Source: Jeotgalibacillus salarius
Lineage (GTDB): Bacteria > Bacillota > Bacilli > Bacillales > Jeotgalibacillaceae
Direction: 5' to 3'
Assembly (NCBI RefSeq): GCF_004405125.1
Contig: NZ_SORX01000001.1
Span: 1-64,000 of the forward strand
Length of the DNA: 64,000 nt
Shown here in pieces: positions 17,313 through 25,197 of the stretch (position 1 is the first letter of the stretch; every line of letters begins with the position of its first letter). A program made the position numbers and the translations under genes. A model generated the notes under the pieces. The model searched no databases. It was not told where the DNA came from and worked only from the letters and a program-made list of their open reading frames with translations.

Positions 17313-19442
17313 TCAGATCGGAGCATCTTCCTCCTCCTTTGTCTCATACAAATTGAACATGCCGTCTCGAATATACTTCACTTTATACATATCATCTTCT
17401 AAAATCAGCGTTATTCCTGTTTCAGTCCCGTTAATTTGAATCGTGAAGATAGCTTCTGTATCCAGTCCACCAGAAGTTCCTCCAACGATATATCTTACGG
17501 ATTCAAACTCATATTTCTGTTCACTTACGACCTTTTCAAAACGGCCGAATTCAGGAAGAGCTTCTCCTCCCATTAACGAATAAGCAACCTCATAATCTTT
17601 TTGTTCCAATGCATGAAAGTAAAACAGAATGATAAATTTCGGATGTAAAAGCCTGATTGCCTCCTGATTTTTTTCAAACACATATGTCTCATACACTTCC
17701 TTCAGGTAATCCTGAAGCGGCACGTCCGTATGAGTTGAATGTCCGGATTCATGCCAAATACCTGTCTTCGTAAAAAAAGGTGCGAATTCAATATCCGACC
17801 AGCCGGACGGCATATCAAATTGAGATTCTTCCCCTATTCGATATTGGAATGCGATCATTTCTCTAATATAAGAGCCTTCAAATGCTTCATCCTCAAGGAT
17901 TCTCTCCCACACTTCAAGCTGTTCTTCTCTTAAGTCTGAATAAGTCCTTGAATGATTGACTGTATTTCCTGTTACAAGACTACGGATCAGCTCACTGTAA
18001 TGAAAATTAAGGCTTTGTGGCAATCCCAGCATTATAGGTATTTCACTGTTTTCTCTTTTAGACTCACTTTCCAGTTGATAAAAATCATTTATATTGTGTT
18101 CAAGTTCCAGCGCTGTAACTGCATAACTCCAGTAATCAGGTTCCGTTTCAACAGACCCTGCCTGATACAGTTCATCTAAAGAAGGTGGCATGTTTTTCAG
18201 AAATTCTCTATACGCTGGCTGGAGAAACCCGGTTCTTTCTTCAAATATTTCTCCACCCAAAGTAACAGTGAATTCCGCTTCCTCTGCATCATAATCATAA
18301 GTAAATCCATTCTCTTTTATCTTTTCCCTCAATACTTTTTCCTTTTCAGGCAGTTCATCATCTTTATAATAAGAACGGTTCCACGGTGCAATTGATTCTA
18401 TATGTTCATTCAACTTATTTTCATACAATGCGATCAAATTCTGACCGTTATTCATAAACATAGTGACTGTCTGATCAGACAGTTCAACTTCAGTATTTCC
18501 ATAATACTCTCCAGACAGTTCATAAAATGCCTCCAGCATATCCATTGGAGGTGCAGTAGATGCCTGTATTTCATCAGTCAGCATGCTTATCATCTGCTCG
18601 CTGTCACCATGAGAACCCTGGTGATATCCTTCATTGATCTCCCTCATATACTGGAGCTGACTTTCCACATTCATGATGACATTTAAACTGTTTACTTCCT
18701 CTTCGTTAAGTCCCAGAGCCCCTGAAAGTTCTTCTTTTCTGGTTTTGATGAGTGTATCCAGTTCAGTTAATTTTCCGTCATCAAATTCAGGTTCTTCCTC
18801 CGGTGCTTCATGAACTGCATCTCCAGCTGTTTCTTCAGTTGCCTGAGGAAGTGGGTCATTCATTAAAAACATCGTGCCAACTGCAGCCGCTAGGACACCT
18901 CCGGCAGCAACTGTCGGCCATTTGGAACTCTTTTTTTCTTTTAATTTAATTGCTTCCTCTGTTTTCTCATCCGGCTGGGACAGATCTTCCGGATCCAGCT
19001 GCTTACTTTGATAAGCTTCCTCTAATAGCGATAGAAAATGAGGGATTTGACTTCTATCTGTCTGCCACAAATCAGCTAATGTGGTGATTGCAGACTGTTC
19101 ATGTTCAAGAGATTCTTTATATGACAGAGAAGTGAGCTGTTCAATTTCACTTTCTGAAAATGAGTAATAACGATGAAGGGATAAATTTGATTTTTGGTTG
19201 AATGGAAGTCTTTGAATCGCTTCATGGAGTTCCTGATCATCTGCGTGGGGTGAGATTTTTTCATATTCATCATTCTCTGATGACCGTGCAAAAAGCAGGC
19301 ACTCTTTTAAAATATCTAATCTGGAATTGAATTGTTTAGTGTTTAGTTTAACTAGGCAGACCTGTCGATTTTCAGGCGTTACGCCCAGCTGTAGCAACAA
19401 CTGATTTGCTTCAATCAGCCACTTTTGTTTTAACTGCTCCAT
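17313..19442 (-). CDS. membrane-anchored paralogue C of a three-gene family, function unknown
   Basis: 709 residues from the second of two adjacent ATGs (19442), chosen for spacing from a GGGGGG run. Cytoplasmic N-terminal helical region with ISPHADDQELHEAIQRLPFN (64-83), one membrane helix (~175-194), acidic linker (EEPEFDD) and a large extracytoplasmic region. Shared with B: EEEVNSLN, TMFMNNGQNLIALYENKL, and the C-terminal YEVAYSLMGGEALPEF. First gene of the trio in transcription order; the trio separates yugI from an NSS transporter. No family recognised; anti-sigma-like or cell-envelope sensing roles are speculation. Confidence 0.87.
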   Translation of the reverse strand: MEQLKQKWLIEANQLLLQLGVTPENRQVCLVKLNTKQFNSRLDILKECLLFARSSENDEYEKISPHADDQELHEAIQRLPFNQKSNLSLHRYYSFSESEIEQLTSLSYKESLEHEQSAITTLADLWQTDRSQIPHFLSLLEEAYQSKQLDPEDLSQPDEKTEEAIKLKEKKSSKWPTVAAGGVLAAAVGTMFLMNDPLPQATEETAGDAVHEAPEEEPEFDDGKLTELDTLIKTRKEELSGALGLNEEEVNSLNVIMNVESQLQYMREINEGYHQGSHGDSEQMISMLTDEIQASTAPPMDMLEAFYELSGEYYGNTEVELSDQTVTMFMNNGQNLIALYENKLNEHIESIAPWNRSYYKDDELPEKEKVLREKIKENGFTYDYDAEEAEFTVTLGGEIFEERTGFLQPAYREFLKNMPPSLDELYQAGSVETEPDYWSYAVTALELEHNINDFYQLESESKRENSEIPIMLGLPQSLNFHYSELIRSLVTGNTVNHSRTYSDLREEQLEVWERILEDEAFEGSYIREMIAFQYRIGEESQFDMPSGWSDIEFAPFFTKTGIWHESGHSTHTDVPLQDYLKEVYETYVFEKNQEAIRLLHPKFIILFYFHALEQKDYEVAYSLMGGEALPEFGRFEKVVSEQKYEFESVRYIVGGTSGGLDTEAIFTIQINGTETGITLILEDDMYKVKYIRDGMFNLYETKEEEDAPI

Positions 19443-19466
19443 CATTCCCCCCCTGTTCTATTCATT

Positions 19467-19493
19467 ATTATACAGAAAATACTGGGTAATTTG
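19467..19493 (-). promoter_or_regulatory. promoter-like element of paralogue C, shared with paralogue B
   Basis: Minus strand: CAAA-N5-CAG-N3-TTTCTG-TATAAT ending 24 bp before the start codon, the same spaced pattern as at 17136-17162. Confidence 0.5.
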
Positions 19494-19607
19494 GGCTGTT
19501 AGAAAGAATTTACAGAACATTTTAAAAAAGATTTATCAAAAAAGTCTTTTCAGCCCTTGTATACTTGTAGTAGCATATACAAATCAATGAAAGAAGAGGT
19601 GGAACTG

Positions 19608-20948
19608 ATGAAGTCACAGCAATGGTCGTCGAAGATTGGATTTATACTGGCAGCTGCCGGTTCAGCAATCGGTCTCGGTGCGATCTGGAAGTTTCCGTAT
19701 ATGGCGGGATCAAATGGCGGGAGTATTTTTCTGCTGTTTTTCATATTATTTACAATGTTAATTGCGGGTCCAATCCTGCTCGCTGAGTTTGTTATTGGGA
19801 GACGCGGAAAATCTGATGCGATATCAGCTTACCGGAAACTTGCACCTTCAAGCGGATGGCCGTTTGTAGGATATCTCGGTACAATCGTCGCAATTATTAT
19901 TCTATCGTTTTACAGCGTTGCAGGCGGATGGATTTTATCCTACCTTTATCGAAGTGTGACTGGTAACCTGATGGGGTTATCTCAGGAAGAATACGGCGGG
20001 TTGTTTGAAACCATTATCTCAAACCCTGTTGAAGTTCTGCTCGCTCAAGCGATCTTTATGATCATGACCATTGCGGTTGTTCAAACTGGTATTCAAAATG
20101 GTATCGAACGTGCCAGTAAGATTATGATGCCTGCCCTTTTAGTGATGTTTGTCATTCTTGCCATCAGATCATTAACACTTGATGGTGCTTCAGAAGGATT
20201 GGCCTACTTGTTCATTCCTGACTGGAGTTATATGACGAGTGAAACCATGCTCTTGGCCTTGGGACAGTCGTTCTTTGCATTAAGTGTCGGGGTTTCCGTT
20301 ATGGTTACTTACGCTTCTTATCTGAAAGATGATGAGAACCTTGGAAGATCAATGGGTTCAGTTGCGGTTTTAAATATTGTGATTTCACTGCTTGCCGGAA
20401 TTGTGATATTCCCTGCAGTATTCGCGTTTGGTTTTGAGCCTGGTGAAGGACCGGGACTGGTATTTGTCGTACTGCCGGCAGTATTTAATGAGCTTGCATT
20501 TGGCGGGCTATTCATGTTTGTATTCCTGGCACTGCTCCTTTTCGCAACACTGACTTCGGCTTTCTCTATACTAGAAATTGTTACAGCATCATTTTCAAGA
20601 GGACGTCCGGAAGCACGTAAAAAGTATGCTTGGATTGCCGGAACATTAATCTTCATTGTCGGTTTGCCAAGTGCCTTATCGTTTGGTGTGTTGACTGATG
20701 TAACAATTAACGGCATGCTGATTTTTGACTTTGCGGATTATGTAGCAAATAACTTCGGGTTACCACTTGGGGCCTTACTGATCAGTTTATTTGTCGGTTA
20801 CCGTCTGAAGAAAGAAGATGTATTCGAGGAACTTTCAAAAGGAACAAACGGACATGCAAAATGGATGCACGTCTGGTACTTCCTGATTAAAGTCGTGGCA
20901 CCACTGGCAATCATCGCAATCTTTTTGCAGTCGTTAGAGATTATTTAA
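19608..20948 (+). CDS. sodium-dependent NSS/SNF-family transporter
   Basis: 446 residues, about 11-12 membrane helices. The first helix carries the NSS signature GFILAAAGSAIGLGAIWKFPY, including the unwound Na+-binding stretch. Prokaryotic members move amino acids together with Na+. The start at 19608 (MKSQQWSS) follows GAAGAGGTGG; a 17-codon upstream extension is rejected. Unlike the second NSS gene at 54643 it has no small-subunit gene beside it. Transcribed divergently from paralogue C. Confidence 0.92.
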   Translation: MKSQQWSSKIGFILAAAGSAIGLGAIWKFPYMAGSNGGSIFLLFFILFTMLIAGPILLAEFVIGRRGKSDAISAYRKLAPSSGWPFVGYLGTIVAIIILSFYSVAGGWILSYLYRSVTGNLMGLSQEEYGGLFETIISNPVEVLLAQAIFMIMTIAVVQTGIQNGIERASKIMMPALLVMFVILAIRSLTLDGASEGLAYLFIPDWSYMTSETMLLALGQSFFALSVGVSVMVTYASYLKDDENLGRSMGSVAVLNIVISLLAGIVIFPAVFAFGFEPGEGPGLVFVVLPAVFNELAFGGLFMFVFLALLLFATLTSAFSILEIVTASFSRGRPEARKKYAWIAGTLIFIVGLPSALSFGVLTDVTINGMLIFDFADYVANNFGLPLGALLISLFVGYRLKKEDVFEELSKGTNGHAKWMHVWYFLIKVVAPLAIIAIFLQSLEII

Positions 20949-20980
20949 GAAAACTAGGTTGAATTAAGAAATTTGGCATA

Positions 20981-21112
20981 AGATCTCCGTTTCAGGCGGA
21001 AGCTGCGCGGACGGCGGTGAGCCTCCTCAGGCTGCGCCTTGCGGGGTCTCACCTGTCCGTCTTATCACGCTGGAGTCACCGCCTTCCACTCCGATCATCG
21101 CTGTGCTTATTA
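20981..21112. repeat. bcr-like interspersed repeat, copy 2
   Basis: Contains GACGGCGGTGAGCC, CTCCTCAGG, GGGGTCTCACCTGTCC and CTGGAGTCACCGCCTTCC, the reverse-complement order of copy 3 at 28466. It lies just after the NSS transporter and is non-coding. Confidence 0.78.
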
Positions 21113-21190
21113 AATTAGTTTTCTTTTTCATAATGAGTAAAAAATATTAATTCTTGCTTGATCAGGAAATTAAGAGATGGATTTAAAATA

Positions 21191-21224
21191 AACCCCTCAA
21201 CACCATAACCGGTGTTAAGGGGTT
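21191..21224. terminator. terminator of yugE
   Basis: AACCCCT-C-AACACC pairs with GGTGTT-A-AGGGGTT. On the minus strand it follows the yugE stop by 3 bp and is followed by TTTATTTTAAAT; on the plus strand TTTTGTTA follows. Confidence 0.7.
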
Positions 21225-21227
21225 TTG

Positions 21228-21488
21228 TTATATTTGGCACGTGACTTCCATCTTGACTGCCAATAGCTTATATGAAACTTTGGTGCACGCCTGCAAAGGT
21301 ATCCACTCTTTGAACGAAGCTTCATAAATCGCCTGGATTTTCTTCGCCAGGTCTGTAGGGTGATGAAATTCATTCACTGCCTTTATCACATCCGCAATCT
21401 CTGAATCATAACCTTCTTCTCCAATTTTAAAAGGGTCCCATTCCTGCAAGATCAACACAAGTTTTAAATTCATTTCATTAATATCCAT
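21228..21488 (-). CDS. yugE: DUF1871 family protein (YugE-like)
   Basis: 86 residues from ATG 21488 (AGGTGGGG just upstream; a GTG nine bases earlier overlaps that site and is rejected). A small helical cytosolic protein with the LVLILQEWDPFKIGEEGYDSE and EIADVIKAVN pattern of DUF1871. Function unknown. It is divergent from patB, near which yugE also lies in B. subtilis. Confidence 0.78.
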   Translation of the reverse strand: MDINEMNLKLVLILQEWDPFKIGEEGYDSEIADVIKAVNEFHHPTDLAKKIQAIYEASFKEWIPLQACTKVSYKLLAVKMEVTCQI

Positions 21489-21565
21489 TTGCCCCACCTA
21501 ATCATTATGAAAAATGCTCAATCTATCATACCATAGAAAAGAGATATAGAAAGGATGTGTGTCTG

Positions 21566-22720
21566 ATGAGTATATTTGACGAGGAATTAAAACGTAAAGG
21601 AACGTATTCAGTGAAATGGGATATGATGAAGGACGTATTTGGAACGGATGACCTACTCCCGATGTGGGTGGCAGATATGGACTTCCTCCCACCGGACGCT
21701 GTGCTGAATTCAATGAAAAAGCGTTTGAATGAACCTCCATTTGGTTATACATTCGTACCGCCGGAAACTGCCCGGATCATCTCCAGCTGGCTTAAAAAAA
21801 GACATGACTGGCAGACAAATGCAGCGTGGTATATGTATTCGCCAGGTGTTGTTCCATCTATTGCTACAGCTGTTCGGGCACTGACCGAAAAAGGCGACCA
21901 GGTGCTGACAATGACACCTGCTTACCCACCATTTTTCAGTATGGTTGAACAAAACGAACGTGAACTGGTGCTAACCCAGCTGATCGAAAAAAATAATCGC
22001 TATGAAATTGACTGGGATGATTTTGCCGAAAAGCTTAAGCAGGCAAAAATGTTCCTGCTTTGCAGTCCTCATAATCCTTCCGGCAGAATCTGGTCTGAGG
22101 ATGAGTTAAAAAGAATCTCTGACCTGTGCAAAAAGGAGGACGTGTACCTGATATCTGATGAAATTCATTCCGACCTTGTTTACCGTCATGCAAAGCATGT
22201 GCCCGCTGCAAAAGCCGCTGACAATGCGCCACATATCGTCACTTTTGTCGCGCCGTCTAAGACATTTAACCTGGCAGGCATGCAGGCTTCAGCGATCATT
22301 GCGCCAGATGAAGAAGTCCGCAAAAAGCTGCAGGAAGATCAGGGAAAACAAGGCTTCTTTACCCTTTCAACATTTGGGATTACAGCAATGGAAGCAGCTT
22401 ATTCAGAAGGAGAGGAATGGCTTGAACAGCTGATTGACTACCTTGAAGGCAATCTTGAGATTGTCAGAAAAGGCATCGATAAAATTGATGGGCTCTATTT
22501 GATGGAACCTGACAGCACTTACCTGTTATGGATCGACGCACGGGAAAAAGGGTTAAGTGAAGATGAAATGAAAGAAGCTCTTTACCAAAAAGCGAAGCTC
22601 GGTGTTGACACGGGTGAAAAGTACGGGAAAGGCGGAGAAGGTTTTATCCGCATGAACATTGCTTCACCACGTGCAATGGTTGAAGAAGGTATGGAGCGTT
22701 TGAATAAAGCGTTTGAGTAA
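21566..22720 (+). CDS. patB: PatB/MalY-type C-S lyase (cystathionine beta-lyase-like aminotransferase)
   Basis: 384 residues, PLP fold type I. LPMWVADMDF near the N terminus and the CSPHNPSGRIW and SDEIHSDLVY motifs are those of the MalY/PatB subgroup; SKTFNLAG holds the PLP lysine. The expected reaction is beta-elimination of cystathionine or cysteine-type substrates to pyruvate, ammonia and a thiol. ATG 21566 lies 10 bases after AAGGA; an upstream GTG overlaps that site. patB also lies in this region in B. subtilis. Confidence 0.9.
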   Translation: MSIFDEELKRKGTYSVKWDMMKDVFGTDDLLPMWVADMDFLPPDAVLNSMKKRLNEPPFGYTFVPPETARIISSWLKKRHDWQTNAAWYMYSPGVVPSIATAVRALTEKGDQVLTMTPAYPPFFSMVEQNERELVLTQLIEKNNRYEIDWDDFAEKLKQAKMFLLCSPHNPSGRIWSEDELKRISDLCKKEDVYLISDEIHSDLVYRHAKHVPAAKAADNAPHIVTFVAPSKTFNLAGMQASAIIAPDEEVRKKLQEDQGKQGFFTLSTFGITAMEAAYSEGEEWLEQLIDYLEGNLEIVRKGIDKIDGLYLMEPDSTYLLWIDAREKGLSEDEMKEALYQKAKLGVDTGEKYGKGGEGFIRMNIASPRAMVEEGMERLNKAFE

Positions 22721-22724
22721 GTGG

Positions 22725-22822
22725 CAGTAGATTCTTGGAGAGTGATGACAGTATTCCGGCCTGATGATTGTAGTATCCGACCCGGTGACTGTAGCGTCCA
22801 CCATCTCCAACGCAGTATCCAG
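22725..22822. repeat. array of 21-bp short repeats directly after patB
   Basis: Units ending TCC at 22757, 22778, 22799 and 22820, exactly 21 bp apart (TGATTGTAGTATCC, TGACTGTAGCGTCC, ...CGCAGTATCC), with a weaker first unit ending at 22736. The array starts a few bases after the patB stop and runs to the terminator of the opposing gene. The unit differs from that at 12440. Confidence 0.8.
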
Positions 22823-22830
22823 TCACGCCA

Positions 22831-22877
22831 TAAAAAAAGACCGGAACTCAGTATATTCTCTGAGCTTCGGTCTTTTC
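22831..22877 (-). terminator. terminator of the small membrane protein gene
   Basis: Minus strand AAAAGACCG-AAG-CTCAG pairs with CTGAG-TTC-CGGTCTTTT around an 8-nt loop, then TTTTTTT. Confidence 0.8.
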
Positions 22878-22879
22878 AA

Positions 22880-23086
22880 TCAGGAATGCGTATCTTTACG
22901 ATTGAATATCTCGTCTTCCAGCTTCTTCGTTTCATCCGCCTGGCGTTTCGATACACGTACAATCCATTTATAAGTAATAAAGGTTAGTAATACGAATAGC
23001 AGCAGCCATAATCCAGCTGGTAAGTACTCGGATTTATCCTCCGGGAAGTATAAGAAAAGCTGTAAGACAAACCATTCAGCAATCAT
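22880..23086 (-). CDS. small single-pass membrane protein, function unknown
   Basis: 68 residues with one clear membrane helix (~23-45, LPAGLWLLLFVLLTFITYKW) and a charged tail (RVSKRQADETKKLEDE). A first hydrophobic segment at 5-14 is too short to span. AGGAGGAC 7 bases before the ATG argues it is translated. Not recognised. It lies downstream of the cyclophilin lipoprotein gene with its own terminator. Confidence 0.7.
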   Translation of the reverse strand: MIAEWFVLQLFLYFPEDKSEYLPAGLWLLLFVLLTFITYKWIVRVSKRQADETKKLEDEIFNRKDTHS

Positions 23087-23162
23087 TGGCCGTCCTCCTC
23101 ATGTCTGATGCATTCATTATAGCAGTCACTCACTGTGACATCACGTGAACAATTCGTGTACG

Positions 23163-23870
23163 CTACTCTTCAATCGCGATTGATTCAATCAAAATATCTT
23201 CTTCAGGCTTGTCATTGACAACTTCAGTTTGGGCGATCTGGTCTACAACGTCCATTCCTTCAATGACTTGTCCGAATACAGTATGACCATTATCAAGCCA
23301 GGGTGTTCCACCACGTTCCTGATAAATTTCAATCGTTTGCTCAGGAAATCCTGCTTCCTCCATTTGAAGAACCATATCTTCAGTCATTGTGTCAGCCTGA
23401 ACAATAAAAAATTGACTGCCATTCGTATTTGGTCCTGAGTTAGCCATAGACAAAGCACCTTTCATATGAATCAATGCTTCATCAAATTCATCCTCAAAAG
23501 GTTCTCCATATATGCTTTCACCACCTGCACCTGTTCCATCCGGGTCACCACCCTGAATCATAAAATCCTGCATCACACGGTGGAAAGTCAAGCCGTCATA
23601 GTAGCCATTTTCAGCATGCGTCATAAAATTTTCAACTGCTTTTGGTGCGGATTCCGGGAATAATTTTATCGTAATCGTACCTTCTGACGTTTCCATTGTA
23701 GCTACCGGTTCATTTTCAGATGGTTCCGGATCAGTTTGCGGATATCCCTCTACCACTGTATATTCCGGTTCGGTGCTTTCTGCAGTGGTATCATCCTGCG
23801 CACCTTCGTCAGCGCCACACGCTGTCAGTAATAGTAAAAAAGATAATAGTAATAGCCCTTTAATTTTCAT
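23163..23870 (-). CDS. peptidyl-prolyl cis-trans isomerase, cyclophilin-type lipoprotein
   Basis: 235 residues. Signal peptide with lipobox LTAC (Cys18) followed by an acidic linker (to ~55), then a cyclophilin domain with [32 protein letters not shown] and [12 protein letters not shown] motifs. It would act on the outer face of the membrane in folding of secreted proteins. GTGGAGGCG precedes the ATG. B. subtilis uses the unrelated parvulin PrsA as its main lipoprotein foldase; this is a separate type. Confidence 0.93.
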   Translation of the reverse strand: MKIKGLLLLSFLLLLTACGADEGAQDDTTAESTEPEYTVVEGYPQTDPEPSENEPVATMETSEGTITIKLFPESAPKAVENFMTHAENGYYDGLTFHRVMQDFMIQGGDPDGTGAGGESIYGEPFEDEFDEALIHMKGALSMANSGPNTNGSQFFIVQADTMTEDMVLQMEEAGFPEQTIEIYQERGGTPWLDNGHTVFGQVIEGMDVVDQIAQTEVVNDKPEEDILIESIAIEE

Positions 23871-23958
23871 TTAAATCGCCTCCACTTCATACTTTAGACT
23901 AACGAAAAGAAAAAATCATCAATTTGCGTTAAACTTATGTAAAAGGAGTGATGACTTT

Positions 23959-24339
23959 ATGAAGACCGTTAAAGCTTTTTATAAAACAGGTGCTTATATC
24001 GGAGAAGTGGACCAGGTACATACAGACCATCAGGTTATAAAAATTAAAGCCGTAATCAAACACCCACAGCAGGGAGATCTGCACAATCCGAATCAGGTGG
24101 ATGTTCCATTCTTTCATGAGCGCAAGGCATTAGCTTTTAACGAACGAGCGAACATCCCAGGTAATATGATCAAACCACACGATGAGGACCCAGGCGATTA
24201 TAATGAAAGCCTAATTCAGGCGGTGCTGAAAATGGAAGAAAAGCTTAAGTCTGAAGATACACCATTTAATCAAAAGTGCCTCGAAGCCTTGCAAGGTGTG
24301 AAGCGCGAGTATGAGTTGATGTACAATCTGAAGTTTTAG
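23959..24339 (+). CDS. kapB: kinase-associated protein KapB
   Basis: 126 residues, close in length to B. subtilis KapB (128). A beta-rich N-terminal half (KTGAYIGEVDQVHTDHQVIKI) and a helical C-terminal half (EEKLKSEDTPFNQKCLEALQGVKREYE). KapB is needed for KinB-dependent feeding of the sporulation phosphorelay in B. subtilis. Here no KinB histidine kinase lies upstream; the preceding gene is the divergent cyclophilin. AAAAGGAGTG precedes the ATG. Confidence 0.87.
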   Translation: MKTVKAFYKTGAYIGEVDQVHTDHQVIKIKAVIKHPQQGDLHNPNQVDVPFFHERKALAFNERANIPGNMIKPHDEDPGDYNESLIQAVLKMEEKLKSEDTPFNQKCLEALQGVKREYELMYNLKF

Positions 24340-24353
24340 TTTTTCAATTGTTC

Positions 24354-24386
24354 AAAAAAAAGAACCCTTTTTGAGGGTTCTTTTTT
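24354..24386. terminator. bidirectional terminator between kapB and kapD
   Basis: AAAAAAGAACCC and GGGTTCTTTTTT arms with a short loop, U-runs on both strands; the last base pairs reach the kapD stop codon. Confidence 0.85.
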
Positions 24387-25005
24387 ATTGAGCAAGAAAT
24401 TGCCGGAGTACCGAAAAGTCTACCCTGTCACCAATCGTTGTGGATTCCGATTGATTTAAATACTTTTTATCCTTCTCCACCAGCTGGTAAATGTGGTATG
24501 TCGTCATAGCATCATCCAGCGCTTTATGGTGTTTACCTGTGCCGTCTTTTCCATACTCCTGAACTGCTTTCCAGAGACCGGTCTGATTTCTGTCACCAAA
24601 AAATCTTTTATACTCCATCGAAAGATCAACAAACTCTCCGGTAAATGGAAAAGGAATTTTTGCGATCTGGCAGTTGTGTTTCAAAACCTTCATATCCATG
24701 TTGCCCCACGTAACAACTTTGCAGTGTCCCACTTCGTCATATAGTGCCAGTCTTTCCACCAGTGCATGAAAAGAAATTCCGCCGTCAACCTGCTGCTGGC
24801 TGATATTCAGGAAATTCTTACATCTGCGGGTCAGCCTTTTAAATACACGCGGCTTCACATAACTCGAAAATTTTTCCTGTTTGCCACCACGGACAGCAAG
24901 CAGACCCACTTCAATTATTTCAGGAAAAAATCCTTTATGACCTCTCCCTTCAGGCATTGAGAACTCGAAATCTATAAACAATGTGATACTCTCCCTGTTC
25001 TTCAT
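24385..25005 (-). CDS. kapD: 3'-5' exonuclease KapD (DEDDh)
   Basis: 206 residues. Exonuclease domain with FIDFEFS (Asp-Glu metal ligands at 11-13), a central Asp in GNMDMKVL and HHKALDDAMTT (the DEDDh His/Asp). KapD inhibits KinB-pathway sporulation when overproduced in B. subtilis. ATG 25005 follows AAAAGGAGGT; the upstream start at 25041 lies inside a leader inverted repeat and is rejected. Confidence 0.9.
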   Translation of the reverse strand: MKNRESITLFIDFEFSMPEGRGHKGFFPEIIEVGLLAVRGGKQEKFSSYVKPRVFKRLTRRCKNFLNISQQQVDGGISFHALVERLALYDEVGHCKVVTWGNMDMKVLKHNCQIAKIPFPFTGEFVDLSMEYKRFFGDRNQTGLWKAVQEYGKDGTGKHHKALDDAMTTYHIYQLVEKDKKYLNQSESTTIGDRVDFSVLRQFLAQ

Positions 25006-25055
25006 GTTAGACCTCCTTTTTAATGCAGATACCACCTGCATAAAATATTGGGTTT

Positions 25056-25066
25056 ATTATACCATG
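25056..25066 (-). promoter_or_regulatory. kapD promoter (extended -10)
   Basis: Minus strand TGGTATAAT, a consensus extended -10; no clear -35. The leader contains the inverted repeat ATGCAG-N7-CTGCAT at 25023-25041, a possible regulatory hairpin. Confidence 0.5.
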
Positions 25067-25128
25067 CTGTGGTTAAATGTTTATAAAAAAGTCTGAATTT
25101 TCATACGACAATTTCCGTGAGGTTTTGT

Positions 25129-25155
25129 TGCAGGATCATTTCTATCCTGTATAAT
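25129..25155 (+). promoter_or_regulatory. promoter of yuxJ
   Basis: TTGCAG (about 25129-25134) followed after about 15-16 bases by a perfect TATAAT (25150-25155). Transcription would start near 25162, about 40 bp before the coding region. Confidence 0.55.
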
Positions 25156-25197
25156 TACTACGTCACACGAAATAATTCAGTTAACTATTTTAAGAAG

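Noticed and set aside
22721-22987. Reading frames with 7-residue repeats across the patB-downstream array
   Set aside because: A 21-bp period gives heptad-like repeats in every frame; there is no ribosome site, and the frames run through a terminator and into an opposing gene.
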